A stretch of 64,000 bases of DNA from an uncultured Granulosicoccaceae bacterium (GCA_937958675.1 CALGND010000106.1:1-64000), one strand, 5' to 3'; counted from the first letter of the stretch, positions 17,554 through 27,060 are shown. Made by a program: numbers and translations. The notes: generated by a model from the letters alone, not told the origin.

Positions 17554-18810
17554 CTATGAACCTTCTTCATACGAGATGCGGTAAATAGCACCCGCATAGT
17601 CATCGGATACAAGTATAGAACCATCTTTCATCTGTGTTACAGACATAGGTCGGCCATCATACTCACCGTTCTCGTTCAACCAGCCTTCAGCGAATGGTTC
17701 CATCGTGGCATTACCTTCATCGTCGATTGACGTGAACATGACCCGCGCACCACAAGGAACTGTGCGATTCCACGAACCGTGCTGCGCTACGAAGATACCG
17801 TTCTTATATTTTGAAGGGAACTGATTGCCGCTATAAAACGCCATGCCTAAGTCGGCGCAGTGAGCTGTGGTTTCAACTACCGGGTGAATAATGCCGTCAG
17901 GCACCTCCGCTGCGTCGTATCCGAAGTCACTTACGCGAACCGTACCGCCGCCGAACCAAGGGTGGCCAAAGTGCTGACCTTTTTCGGTTTGACGATTCAA
18001 CTCGCCTGGGGGGATATCATCGCCCATGCCGTCGACTTGGTTGTCTGTCCACCACAACTCGCCAGTAACGGGATGAAAGTCTTGTCCGACAGAGTTACGC
18101 ACACCATAAGTGTAGACTTCACGATTAGATCCATCACGGTCCATTCGGATGATTCCGCCGATACCGACTTCTTTGTATAGATCGAGTTTTTCAGGTGGTG
18201 CAACATTGAAAGGTTGACCAAGTGAAATATAAACCTTGTTGTCTGGACCAATATCGATAACACGTGCTGTGTGGTTGTAACTTTCCTCTTCAACAGGGAC
18301 AAGTTCACCCTTAGGGATGATATCCACCGCTACGACATCGGGACCTTCAAAAAAGAACTCTGCCGCTGGAAACATACGCACATGGTTACGCTCGGCTATA
18401 TAGAGGAAGCCATCCTTACTGAACTGAACACCGTTAGGTACGTCGAACGTCAGGGAAGGTGCAAAATCTTTAACTTCATCAGCTACACCATCTCGATCTC
18501 GATCAGATACAACCCAAACCTTGTCTTTTCTAGTACCGACAAATAACGCGGTTCCTTGCGGTGCCATTGCCATATCCCGAGCATCTGGGACAATCGCGTA
18601 AAGATCAATTTTAAACCCGGCCGGTAATTTAATATTGGCCAGAATAGCCTTGAGATTCTCTGCCTTTTGTCCGCCTTGCTCGATAAAGGTATGGTCCCCC
18701 ATCGTTTTGCCCGAAGTCGCAAATACACCTATATTGGCTGCGACCGAGGCTGATAGCGCCATGCCCGCCACACATGCTGCAATTTTAGTCATCTTCATAT
18801 TAGCCACCAC
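17554..18810 (-). CDS. PQQ-dependent sugar (sorbosone/glucose) dehydrogenase-like protein
   Basis: The 418-residue exported protein has a signal peptide (KIAACVAGMALSASVAA) and the six-bladed layout of soluble quinoprotein sugar dehydrogenases. Landmarks are PNGVQFSKDGFLYIAERNHVRMF, YGVRNSVGQDFHPVTGELWWTDN, HFGHPWFGGG and VAQHGSWNRTVPCGARV. These resemble the PQQ- and calcium-binding loops of the family, though sorbosone-dehydrogenase-like members are often uncharacterised. The start is uncertain: GTG codons at 18810/18807 lie close behind GGAGGA, and an ATG follows at 18798. The direction is away from the MoxR/VWA block. It lies within the PQQ locus and probably acts in the periplasm. Confidence 0.82.
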   Translation of the reverse strand: MVANMKMTKIAACVAGMALSASVAANIGVFATSGKTMGDHTFIEQGGQKAENLKAILANIKLPAGFKIDLYAIVPDARDMAMAPQGTALFVGTRKDKVWVVSDRDRDGVADEVKDFAPSLTFDVPNGVQFSKDGFLYIAERNHVRMFPAAEFFFEGPDVVAVDIIPKGELVPVEEESYNHTARVIDIGPDNKVYISLGQPFNVAPPEKLDLYKEVGIGGIIRMDRDGSNREVYTYGVRNSVGQDFHPVTGELWWTDNQVDGMGDDIPPGELNRQTEKGQHFGHPWFGGGTVRVSDFGYDAAEVPDGIIHPVVETTAHCADLGMAFYSGNQFPSKYKNGIFVAQHGSWNRTVPCGARVMFTSIDDEGNATMEPFAEGWLNENGEYDGRPMSVTQMKDGSILVSDDYAGAIYRISYEEGS

Positions 18811-19068
18811 TCTCCTCCAGATTATCAGTTCCTTAGAAATGCTATCGAGACATAACAGTATGTCTAATAAGATGTTTACCCCCTTAGATATGAATTTACA
18901 AGTTTTTTGAAAACTCTAATTCGAACAGTGGTTCATAAAGTCCATGATTCGGGTTTTTATGGAGAATAAGGGGTCTTTGAGACGGTTTTGTACCAATCTA
19001 GCTGAGCAGTTAAGCAACATAATTCAACTGCAGACTCACGAAATCAATACGTGCGAATAAGCACTAAG

Positions 19069-20637
19069 CTAAATATTTAGTTGAGGTGTGCGCTCAGGTG
19101 GGTGTTCGGATGTTTGCTCAGAATGAACCATCCGAAGTATTGGCAACTCAGTGCCTGTGTTAGGTGTTGATTGGCTCTGAGAGAATAGGGCATGTTCACA
19201 ATGCGCCCTAATTTTTTGAGCCTCAATGCTGTTGCGTACTGTTGCTGGTGCGGCTTCTAAAAAGGCCCAAACGTTTAACCAATCTTTATTTTTGACTGCA
19301 CGATTTATTTTGTGGATATGGCGGCGCTGAGAGATATGCTTGAGTAAGTTGCTAAGGTAGTTTGACTTGTTTAATAGTAAAAGTGCTGTCATTAGTAGTG
19401 CAGTTAGTAATGCAGGTATTTTCCAGCTCACACTGATACTTCTTAGCGTTAACTTTAAGCGTTCCCATGGGGTTCGCTTTAACGCAAGGTTCGCTAACAC
19501 GTCCGCGCGTTCAGGCAAGCCAACATTGATCCGTCTGGCTGGAATTATCGCTTCTTTCATTTTATTTTCAACAGTACTCCACCAGGGCACTCTTATCGTA
19601 TCCAGAAACACAGGTATCGGGCTTTGCGCTGTCATTCGGAATTTGAACTCAGCGTTGCTGGTAATTTTATCGTCAACTAACGTCTGGTTCCGCTGCTGAC
19701 TGATCAATACCGAACTAATAGCACGGCTTTCGAGCGGTAAGATGTCAGGAATCTGTTGGCTTAGAATGCCTGTTGCAGTGATGGTTACCGTACGTATGAC
19801 CTCTTCTCCTGCGGATATTTCAGTCACCGGGCTCGACCAACTATCCTCTAGTACCACGCTAGAGGCTGGCAGCCACCACTCATTAGGGTTATTTGCCGCT
19901 TGAATCGATAGATCAACGGGCTCTGCTGGTAGCGCAAAGTTGCCTCGCTGCGTGCGAGACTTAACCATTAATCCCGACCATCCTGGGCCATTCAGGGTTA
20001 ACTTCCCAGATGACTTGGGGTGTAGCAACCATTGCCAGCTAATCACTCGCCAGCCTGCATCCGATTGATCTAGGGTTCTTCGCTGTTCGAATACGGGCAC
20101 AACATCAAATTGAGAAAAGTCGGGCAGAGTGATGGACTCATCCGCTACTGGGTAACGGTGTCGCAATTCCATATCCGCAACAATCTGTTGGTGTACATAT
20201 GGTGCATGATTGTTGAGAGTGAATTCTAGAACTAAGTCTTCCTTACTCGGATTCCATTGCTTATCATCAGCTTTCGATACACTTATCGATATAGAATTTG
20301 ATTGTACTTCCCCGTTATTCGCAACGCCTGTTAACGGGCCAAATATCAAAGTGCCATCCGTTACTGCAGTAAATTCCATTCTGCGAATTTGGTTCTCCAC
20401 TACCTTGCCCTCGACAACCGCTATGCGAGTGCCGTAGGTCTCCCGATCAAAAGTCGTTACTTTTTTCAGTGGCTCGACGTTGAGTGGTTCAAGTAAGCCG
20501 GTGCTCTCAATATCGATAATGATGGCGTCGCCAATATAGACTTGTTGATTGTCGGTACTTAATTGCACTTTGGCTTGTGCAAACACGTGAGAAGTTGCAA
20601 GTACCAAGAGCAATAATGTGGCGGCCAGCTTTACCAT
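19069..20637 (-). CDS. BatD-like membrane-anchored protein
   Basis: The 522-residue protein has a signal peptide (TLLLLVLATSHVFAQ), a long periplasmic region with the BatD-type start (VQLSTDNQQVYIGDAIIID) and beta-rich domains. One membrane helix follows near residue 400 (IPALLTALLMTALLLLN), then a short cytoplasmic tail. BatD proteins accompany VWA and MoxR proteins in aerotolerance-type and metalloenzyme-maturation operons; a direct activity is not known. Here it is the last gene of a seven-gene set running from MoxR, matching in order the mxaRSACKL-type genes needed to load metal into methanol dehydrogenase. Its start overlaps the TPR gene by 7 bases. Confidence 0.78.
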   Translation of the reverse strand: MVKLAATLLLLVLATSHVFAQAKVQLSTDNQQVYIGDAIIIDIESTGLLEPLNVEPLKKVTTFDRETYGTRIAVVEGKVVENQIRRMEFTAVTDGTLIFGPLTGVANNGEVQSNSISISVSKADDKQWNPSKEDLVLEFTLNNHAPYVHQQIVADMELRHRYPVADESITLPDFSQFDVVPVFEQRRTLDQSDAGWRVISWQWLLHPKSSGKLTLNGPGWSGLMVKSRTQRGNFALPAEPVDLSIQAANNPNEWWLPASSVVLEDSWSSPVTEISAGEEVIRTVTITATGILSQQIPDILPLESRAISSVLISQQRNQTLVDDKITSNAEFKFRMTAQSPIPVFLDTIRVPWWSTVENKMKEAIIPARRINVGLPERADVLANLALKRTPWERLKLTLRSISVSWKIPALLTALLMTALLLLNKSNYLSNLLKHISQRRHIHKINRAVKNKDWLNVWAFLEAAPATVRNSIEAQKIRAHCEHALFSQSQSTPNTGTELPILRMVHSEQTSEHPPERTPQLNI

Positions 20638-21500
20638 ACGCTGCCACCATCGGGTGCGCTCTGGCCTGCATCAGCGCGTCGTTTTAGCTCCAGTTCAATG
20701 CGCTTCTCAAGAAACCGATAAGGATCGTGATTGATATTGTTTAACCACTGCTCAGTGGCTTGCTTGTCCTCGATCTGGCTTCGCATGCCTGCGGCGTGCT
20801 GATTGTCGGTGGTACCTTCGTTCTCTGATCCACCAGAGGGGCGATTACTGACTTGTTCGCTATTGTTTTCGCCGCGCATATTGGCCATGCCTTGTTCACC
20901 TCTAAGGGTGTCTTCTCCCTTGCCTGCATTCCCTGATTGGCCGCTGTTGCCAGTAGGTGCATCATTGTTTGCCTCTTCACTTTCGCCTGGGTCGCCAGCG
21001 GCACTTTCGCTTGAATCGACTTTCTCATCTCCCGTCGCGGCCTCCCCAGATTCGGCGTCTCCATCTGTATTAACACGGTCAAGTTCTTCTAACTTGGGTT
21101 TGAGTAGGCCACGTGATTCGTCATCGTCATCGTCGCCTGCGAGTAGTTCAAGCATTAGATCGCGATTAAACGCTGCATCGGCGTGGCCGGGATCCTGGAT
21201 TAGTGTTTGTTGATACGCCTCCAGTGCTAATGCGTAGTAACTTAATTTTACGTAGCAATTGCCTAAGTTATAATTGGAGTCAGCGTCGCCAGCACGTAAA
21301 AATGCTTCTGCTGCTCGCCACCACTGGTCTGAGCGATATAACGCAGTACCTTTCCAGGCAGGATCGGTAAAGAGTTCCGCAGCTTGCGCGTAACGGCCTT
21401 CTTTAAACAGCTCATGTGCGAGCCGGTTAACGTCAACTGCATAGGTTTTGCTAACACACGTTATGGTGATAAGCGCTGCGACTAGCTGCCGGGCTATCAT
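20631..21500 (-). CDS. TPR protein of the VWA/MoxR cluster (BatC/MxaK-like position)
   Basis: The 289-residue protein has a signal peptide (ending near SKTYA) and two to three tetratricopeptide motifs (AHELFKEGRYAQAAELF; DSNYNLGNCYVKLSYYALALEAY). A long low-complexity acidic stretch rich in Gly, Glu, Asp and Asn follows (about residues 125-235). Such TPR proteins occur with BatA and BatB. The start overlaps the VWA gene by 4 bases (ATGA type). The role is probably scaffold for the periplasmic VWA complex; this is inferred from gene order. The acidic linker could bind cations, but that is speculation. Confidence 0.75.
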   Translation of the reverse strand: MIARQLVAALITITCVSKTYAVDVNRLAHELFKEGRYAQAAELFTDPAWKGTALYRSDQWWRAAEAFLRAGDADSNYNLGNCYVKLSYYALALEAYQQTLIQDPGHADAAFNRDLMLELLAGDDDDDESRGLLKPKLEELDRVNTDGDAESGEAATGDEKVDSSESAAGDPGESEEANNDAPTGNSGQSGNAGKGEDTLRGEQGMANMRGENNSEQVSNRPSGGSENEGTTDNQHAAGMRSQIEDKQATEQWLNNINHDPYRFLEKRIELELKRRADAGQSAPDGGSVW

Positions 21501-22417
21501 GATGCGTTGTAGTCTCGGTAAATACTAGGAAACAAGGGCAACAGTAACAACAGTAACCAGTGTGATTGATTATGCCAATGAATCGCTCTTTGAGCGGCAT
21601 TTTGAATGGCGTTGTTATCATGGTTTAGTGATAAATTACTTAGATCGACTGAGCCAAGGCTGTCAGATTGGATTGTGAGGCCTCTACCTGCCTTAGCGAG
21701 TTGTGTGGCTAACGTAATGTCAAGTTGTTGGTTAGCGTCACTATTGAGCTGAGGGTTTCCAAAAAGGATGAGGTCGAGCCGATGACCTTGGCCGGCTAGA
21801 AATTTAGCCGCTGCGATGGCGTTGTTAGAGATGCCGCCAGTATCGCTAAGTACAAAAACTCGAGCCTGAGTCATGCCGCTTTGGGCAATGCTAGAAACAG
21901 CCAAAGAGATGGCCCGAGTTAAGTTAGAGCCGTCTTGTTCTATTGCACCGTAGTCTAGTAATGCGGTGGTTTCGGTTAACTGTTGTTTGTCAAACGATGG
22001 TGGCACGACCATAAACGCATCGGCTGTATAAATTATCAAGGCAGTTGCTTTTGCGCCTGAAGCCTTAGTTAAATCAGTTAAGGCGCTGCGCATAGCTGAT
22101 AGGCGTGATGGTAGTACGTCAGTCATTGTCATGGATCGGGACAAATCGGCCAATAAAAACCACCCGTCGGTATGTTGAAACGCATCAGATTGATCGTTGC
22201 GTGTGGATGGGGCGCTGAGTGCAGCAGCGACGATTGCAGCTGCGAGTAAAACCTTGTTGATAAGTGAATCGCTAGGTAGTTTATTGTTAAGTATGCCTAG
22301 CACCTCTGGCGACATCACCTTGTGCCAAGCACTGCGTACACCGGCTGTACGATAAATAAAGGCACAAGCTAACAAGAAAACACTTGCAAGCAGCCAATAG
22401 GGGTGCTGAAAAATCAT
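21497..22417 (-). CDS. VWA-domain membrane protein (BatB/MxaL-like)
   Basis: From the ATG at 22417 the protein has about 306 residues. It has an N-terminal membrane helix (HPYWLLASVFLLACAFIY), another near residue 55, a von Willebrand A domain with the metal-site motif DLSRSMTMTD, and a final helix near the C-terminus (WLLLLLLPLFPSIY). I chose this start because it gives a 4-base overlap with the upstream VWA gene; a longer frame from 22492 overlaps by 79 bases. VWA pairs with MoxR and DUF58 proteins are thought to help insert metal or assemble complexes. In the methanol dehydrogenase systems the equivalents are MxaC and MxaL. Confidence 0.8.
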   Translation of the reverse strand: MIFQHPYWLLASVFLLACAFIYRTAGVRSAWHKVMSPEVLGILNNKLPSDSLINKVLLAAAIVAAALSAPSTRNDQSDAFQHTDGWFLLADLSRSMTMTDVLPSRLSAMRSALTDLTKASGAKATALIIYTADAFMVVPPSFDKQQLTETTALLDYGAIEQDGSNLTRAISLAVSSIAQSGMTQARVFVLSDTGGISNNAIAAAKFLAGQGHRLDLILFGNPQLNSDANQQLDITLATQLAKAGRGLTIQSDSLGSVDLSNLSLNHDNNAIQNAAQRAIHWHNQSHWLLLLLLPLFPSIYRDYNAS

Positions 22418-23397
22418 TGTGTGCGCCTCACACCACCACCGCTTGTCGACCACTGCATTAGAAACATTAATAGCAGTGTGATAAACAAACACAGTAATAC
22501 AATATTGCGCAGATCCAACTCGAGAAGTACAGGCGGTGTATCACTCACCGCTGATTCCATCGTTGCAAGGTCGTTATAGACATTTTGCAGATCTTCAAAT
22601 GTGCGTACTCTGTAAAAACTGCCGTTAGCACTTGTTGCAATGGACTGAAGTGTTTCTTCGTCTAAGTCCGCCGAGGGAGAGGTTGAAAAGCCAGACTTTT
22701 GTGTATCGCTGCCCATTGCAATAGTGTGTATGCGAATTCCAAAAGAGCTTGCTAGTTCGGCGGCGTTCTCTGGCTCCGCAGTTCCAGCATTGTTAGTGCC
22801 ATCAGATAATAGAATAATGGCTTTTTCTACCGCTGGGTCGTTGTTTAAAAGTTTTATGCTTAAGCCGATTGCGTCCCCAATAGCAGTCGATCGACCAGCC
22901 ATGCCGATGCCTGCAGAATTCAGATTATTCGCTATGGCTGCCACATCAAAACTTAATGGGGATGCGATAAACGCATCACTTCCAAAAAGCACCAGGCCCA
23001 AGCGATCCCCTTTGCGTTGCTTGATAAATTCACCTGCTACTTTCTTTACAGCGCTGAGTCGATCTGTATTCACACCATCGATAAGAAAGTCGGTACGCGA
23101 CATGCTGCCAGATACATCAACTACCATGGCGATGGCGCGACCAGTGGCAGCTTGTATAGTTGCATCGCCAGTTTTGTACGGTTGTGCTAAGGCCAATAGG
23201 AAAAGACACCACACTAACCAAGGTAGGCTACGTGCCACTATTTGATTAAGGCTGGTTGTTTTATCCAGTTGTTTTAATGCTGATGCAACCCTTGGTGGTA
23301 TATCCACTACATCAGTAGCCTTGTTTGCTTTGTACGATTTAGGTAATAGCAGTGGAAGTGGAAGCAACAGAAACACCCAAGGCCATACAACGTTCAT
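22414..23397 (-). CDS. VWA-domain membrane protein (BatA/MxaC-like)
   Basis: The 327-residue protein has membrane helices at the N-terminus (VVWPWVFLLLPLPLLLP) and near residue 60. A VWA domain carries the complete MIDAS motif DVSGSMSRTD and the later SDGTNNAG. A C-terminal helix follows (IVLLCLFITLLLMFLM). The domain faces the periplasm or cytoplasm depending on helix count and is a metal-dependent protein-binding module. It overlaps the DUF4381 gene by 4 bases and is the first of two consecutive VWA genes, the arrangement of mxaC/mxaL and batA/batB. The MIDAS is intact, unlike that of the next VWA gene, where Gly is replaced by Arg (DLSRSM). Confidence 0.83.
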   Translation of the reverse strand: MNVVWPWVFLLLPLPLLLPKSYKANKATDVVDIPPRVASALKQLDKTTSLNQIVARSLPWLVWCLFLLALAQPYKTGDATIQAATGRAIAMVVDVSGSMSRTDFLIDGVNTDRLSAVKKVAGEFIKQRKGDRLGLVLFGSDAFIASPLSFDVAAIANNLNSAGIGMAGRSTAIGDAIGLSIKLLNNDPAVEKAIILLSDGTNNAGTAEPENAAELASSFGIRIHTIAMGSDTQKSGFSTSPSADLDEETLQSIATSANGSFYRVRTFEDLQNVYNDLATMESAVSDTPPVLLELDLRNIVLLCLFITLLLMFLMQWSTSGGGVRRTQ

Positions 23398-23870
23398 ACC
23401 GAACCCTTTGACTCACTAGCATCATGCAGTTGCTCCAACTGATCACAAAGCGTAGTTATGTTCAATTCTGATGTTGGTTTGCGATATAAGTCCTCACCAA
23501 ATATGCGGCCTATATCAGCCGTAAAGAACGATGTCTTAAATTCAGAGTCCAAAATTTGCAACCAGGCGTCACCCTGTGTTTGCGCCTTGATATTATCGCT
23601 ACTGTTTTGAATTCTAGCGCGTAGTAAGCGTGCCAACCTGACCAGTGCTTGCTCGGGAGGCTCAGTTCTAGCGGCGTTTATTTGCTGTGTTGCGAGTGAT
23701 TCTTTCTTACGTGGTCTGTGCGCCCAAAGAACCGCTACTAAACCGATGCCTAGCGCGATTGCTGCGATCAACCACAGCCAGTCTGGTTTGGGTGCTAGGG
23801 GCTCGTGTATGTCACGCAAACTTGCCAGTAGGGCCGCTTTGTCTGCACTGCTCATGCGAGAATTTGCCAC
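23394..23870 (-). CDS. DUF4381-type single-pass membrane protein
   Basis: This 158-residue protein starts with a short segment containing LRDIHEPLAP, typical of DUF4381. One membrane helix (WLWLIAAIALGIGLVAVLWA) and a basic/helical cytoplasmic part (RARLLRARIQN) follow. It lies between the DUF58 and VWA genes with overlaps on both sides, in the position of mxaA-like genes in methanol dehydrogenase maturation clusters. No catalytic residues are evident. The role is probably structural within the MoxR/VWA complex. Confidence 0.78.
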   Translation of the reverse strand: MANSRMSSADKAALLASLRDIHEPLAPKPDWLWLIAAIALGIGLVAVLWAHRPRKKESLATQQINAARTEPPEQALVRLARLLRARIQNSSDNIKAQTQGDAWLQILDSEFKTSFFTADIGRIFGEDLYRKPTSELNITTLCDQLEQLHDASESKGSV

Positions 23871-24814
23871 TGGTATAGAGCTCGCATCACATCCGTGGTG
23901 CCATGCCGTATTGATACGGTGCTTGCGCCGGCATTCTGCACACGATCGATAAGTGTTTTCTTAGCTTCTTCAAGTAAGCTTTTGAGTTGTGCTGCAAAGT
24001 CTGCATTGATGCGAACGAACTCGTTGCTGTGTTGCTTACTATTATCGCGACTTGAATCGCCGCTCAAATCGCCACTCAAGGCGTGGCGATATCCGTAGCG
24101 ACCATTTGGCATGGTTTGCCATTCCATAGGATCTTCAATCAATACCCACGCCACGGCGGCAGAAGAGCTTAACACCGGCATGAGTTGATCGAAGCCACCA
24201 CCGAGTTCGTCTCCTGCACTTATCACAACAACCGATCCTGTAAAACGACCTCTACCGAGTAGTTGCTTTAGCAGTGGTTCCATATCCGTAAGGTTACTGG
24301 GGTTTCGATTTTTGATCGCGTAATTAAAAGTGTCGGCAATCAACTTGCAAGCGCTTAGTGCGCTATTGGTGCCAGTTGCTGGCGCAATGGTGTGCAGCTT
24401 GTGGTCTGTTTGTATCACTAGGTTGCAACGGTTGCTTAGATCAGCTGCCTGCCAAGCTATTTTTGCAGCAAGTAAGCCGGCTGTGACGGCGCTCAGCGTT
24501 TCGCTACCAGTAAACATGGGTGATCTAAAATCCAATGCAACGGTGAGTAGTCGCTCTTTTTCTTCTCGATAGAGTCGCGTGTAAGTGGCGTTTCTGCGAG
24601 CAGTGACTTTCCAGTCGATATGCCGTGTGTCATCACCGGGCACGTACTGACGGAGTTCTTCAAAGTCTAAGCCTTGTCCGTGTTTTCTACCGCGATGTGG
24701 CCCTGGCCATGGCCCGTTGCCGGATGTTGCATCAGATATTGGCGAGGTTGATTGCCGCTGCGCTAATAGCGCGTCGAGTGGCAATGTAACCTTAGGTATA
24801 AAGCTTTGCTGCAT
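23852..24814 (-). CDS. DUF58 domain protein (MxaS-like)
   Basis: The 320-residue protein contains the DUF58 signature GDDTRHIDWKVTARRNATYTRLY near residue 55 and a VWA-like fold after it. No signal peptide or strong membrane helix is seen, in contrast to many DUF58 proteins, so it is likely soluble in the cytoplasm. It follows the moxR-type gene by one base and overlaps the DUF4381 gene. DUF58 proteins are standard partners of MoxR ATPases; MxaS is the equivalent in methylotroph mxa operons. It contains a stretch rich in Ser and Asp (SGDLSGDSSRDNSK). Confidence 0.82.
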   Translation of the reverse strand: MQQSFIPKVTLPLDALLAQRQSTSPISDATSGNGPWPGPHRGRKHGQGLDFEELRQYVPGDDTRHIDWKVTARRNATYTRLYREEKERLLTVALDFRSPMFTGSETLSAVTAGLLAAKIAWQAADLSNRCNLVIQTDHKLHTIAPATGTNSALSACKLIADTFNYAIKNRNPSNLTDMEPLLKQLLGRGRFTGSVVVISAGDELGGGFDQLMPVLSSSAAVAWVLIEDPMEWQTMPNGRYGYRHALSGDLSGDSSRDNSKQHSNEFVRINADFAAQLKSLLEEAKKTLIDRVQNAGASTVSIRHGTTDVMRALYQWQILA

Positions 24815-24815
24815 G

Positions 24816-25820
24816 CTAGAGCGCTGGTGTGGAGTCTAAAATGCGCATAATTAAATCCCGCTGTGTAATGCCTTCTGCTCTTGCCTGGTAGTGCAATACA
24901 ATGCGACCACTTAATACGTCTGGTGCGAGTTGTTTGATGTCATCTGGCGTGATGTAGTCGCGATCATCTAGCCATGCCTTGGCTTGTGCGGCCACGGATA
25001 AAAATATCGACCCTCGAGGGCTTGCTGGGTGTGCAATATGCTCGGCCACGCGTCCCGCTACTCCGTGGCCTCGAGTTGCCGTGATTAACCTGACAATATA
25101 ATCTTTTATTGCATCACTAACATGTACAGCACTGACGAAAGCGCTGGCTTGTTCAATGGTGCTGGTATTACTCACTGCCGCTTGATGGCTTGCTTGGTTA
25201 TCTGTTTTAGAGTTGCTGTTACGCTCGCTTAGAACCTGATCCAGTATCTTTAATTCTGCAGTTGCATCTGGCATTTCAACGTTAACAAAGAACATAAAGC
25301 GATCAAGTTGCGCCTCAGGTAGGGGGTATGTGCCTTCGTGTTCAATTGGATTTTGAGTAGCGGCAACTAAAAATGGTGATTCGAGTGCGCGTGTTTTCCC
25401 GCTTGAGGAAATTTGTTTCTCACCCATAGCTTCTAGTAGCGCACTCTGCACTTTTGGTGGGGCGCGATTAATTTCATCCATTAATACGATGTTGTTAAAC
25501 AAAGGGCCTTCAATAAAACGAAACTCGCCACTTTGTTGGTGGTACATGTCGGTACCCGTTAAATCGGCGGGCAGTAAATCTGGTGTTGCTTGTATGCGAA
25601 CAAACCGAGCATCGATCAATTGCGAAAATTGGTTGATGGTGCGAGTCTTTGCAAGTCCAGGCGCACCTTCAATTAATATATGACCGCCAGTGAGCAGGGC
25701 AATAAGTAGGCGTTCAATCAATGCTTCGTGACCCACTAGTTTTTTATGCAGTTCAGTCTGTACTAGCCTTAGCTGTTGAAGCGCTTGGGTGTTGCTTTGT
25801 GAACTAATATCGGAACTCAT
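24816..25820 (-). CDS. MoxR-family AAA+ ATPase (MxaR-like)
   Basis: The 334-residue protein carries Walker A EGAPGLAKTR near residue 55, Walker B NIVLMDEINRAPPKVQSALLEAMGE, sensor 1 ATQNPIEHEGTYPLPEAQLDRF and a C-terminal lid with SPRGS. This is a normal MoxR. MoxR ATPases act as chaperones that activate metalloenzymes together with VWA proteins; MxaR belongs to the methanol dehydrogenase cluster. It begins the seven-gene minus-strand set, which ends with BatD. The upstream CXXCW gene ends 19 bases before its start, so they are probably one transcript. Confidence 0.9.
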   Translation of the reverse strand: MSSDISSQSNTQALQQLRLVQTELHKKLVGHEALIERLLIALLTGGHILIEGAPGLAKTRTINQFSQLIDARFVRIQATPDLLPADLTGTDMYHQQSGEFRFIEGPLFNNIVLMDEINRAPPKVQSALLEAMGEKQISSSGKTRALESPFLVAATQNPIEHEGTYPLPEAQLDRFMFFVNVEMPDATAELKILDQVLSERNSNSKTDNQASHQAAVSNTSTIEQASAFVSAVHVSDAIKDYIVRLITATRGHGVAGRVAEHIAHPASPRGSIFLSVAAQAKAWLDDRDYITPDDIKQLAPDVLSGRIVLHYQARAEGITQRDLIMRILDSTPAL

Positions 25821-25839
25821 ATTGGAATCATGCCTTAAC

Positions 25840-26898
25840 TCATGGACGAATGATTATTTTAGGAAATCGACGCGCGGCTGATTCGTCAATAAATTCAATT
25901 AAATCAATCGGACGGGTGTTGGCTGCAGGAGGGGATTGCAAGACATTGAGATCGCCAGACAAAGCAGTACCGACAAGGACTTGAGGCTGAGCCAGTTCTA
26001 ATTTGAAATACAAGCCATTCCAAGCGTCGATACCGAAATCGCTTGGGGATTTTAGGATAAACAATAATTGGTATTCAAGATCGAGTAGGTCCAAGCTGCT
26101 TATGGTGTTGTTGAGTGGATAGGGATATTGTAAATAGCAAAACCATTCTTTTGGATCAGTGATGCAGTCAAAAGGGCGCATCGACAGAAACTGTTCGCTA
26201 AAGACCTCCCCCTCGATCTTTACATTGATGCCAAAGTTTTCTCCATCGTCGGTGCTAAACAATACTTTACCGATGGCTGTCTCATTGCCGGATTGATCAA
26301 GCAAGTAGACTGAGGCTTCAGGTGGAAACAATGGTGGAGTAGTGTCGTCTAGAAAATTGACGGGCAATACGGGCGATAGTGTGTTGCCGTTTTCTTGCCA
26401 ACCGTCAGTGCCGGCTGGATACCAATGGATATTGGTATAACCTAACTGTGCTGCGCGTTTACTGGCGTTCCAACTTTGCCAACAATCGGCTGTGCAAAAG
26501 AATACTAACTTGCTTGCTTTGTCGCCGTTGGTCAACCGTTTTAGGTTGCGGCTAAAAAATTCTTTGTGCTCTTGCGTTAAATGTCCTCGGCCAACTTCAG
26601 GTAACCAAGTTGAGCCTTTTATGGTGTAGCGAGGCTCACTGATTAGCCAATTCCCGTCAAATGGATCTGCACCAAGGCCAACGGGTGGTAATACATCGAT
26701 AAAAACAGCGCTCGATAGAAGTTCTTTAGCGTCGGCGGTGGTGATTGTTGTGCCTTGCGGTATTGAAGAGGGTACAGGTGCGCGGTAGCGCTCCATGCGA
26801 TAACCAGTTGTAGCATCAACATCGTATTCTTCGGCCAAAGCATTGGCGGCACTGCCGAATAACAATAAGATTGTGATCAAACAAGTTTTAAGGGTCAT
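25840..26898 (-). CDS. PQQ-catabolism-associated CXXCW (rhodanese-like) protein with long C-terminal extension
   Basis: A signal peptide (ITILLLFGSAANALAEE) precedes a rhodanese-like domain with the family motif FFCTADCWQSWNASKRA near residue 132 (Cys x3 Cys Trp). The first 180 residues match the PQQ-dependent-catabolism-associated CXXCW family. The remaining 170 residues form a second beta-rich domain of unknown type, ending FPKIIIRP. Typical family members consist only of the first domain, so this one looks fused. It is periplasmic, and the two cysteines suggest thiol or persulfide chemistry, but the activity is unproven. It lies directly upstream of the MoxR gene. Confidence 0.82.
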   Translation of the reverse strand: MTLKTCLITILLLFGSAANALAEEYDVDATTGYRMERYRAPVPSSIPQGTTITTADAKELLSSAVFIDVLPPVGLGADPFDGNWLISEPRYTIKGSTWLPEVGRGHLTQEHKEFFSRNLKRLTNGDKASKLVFFCTADCWQSWNASKRAAQLGYTNIHWYPAGTDGWQENGNTLSPVLPVNFLDDTTPPLFPPEASVYLLDQSGNETAIGKVLFSTDDGENFGINVKIEGEVFSEQFLSMRPFDCITDPKEWFCYLQYPYPLNNTISSLDLLDLEYQLLFILKSPSDFGIDAWNGLYFKLELAQPQVLVGTALSGDLNVLQSPPAANTRPIDLIEFIDESAARRFPKIIIRP

Positions 26899-27060
26899 AG
26901 CGTTGCGAATTGCTTATGTGCGATTTACTCATGTTATTACAGCCAGTATGGAGCAGCCAACTTGGCCTCGCAGTGGTACTAAAGTCTAACGAATTGGACT
27001 TAGTGATGTGTAGCGCTTACAGTAGACTGGTATTTTGATGAAGGTCAATGGGAGAATTCT

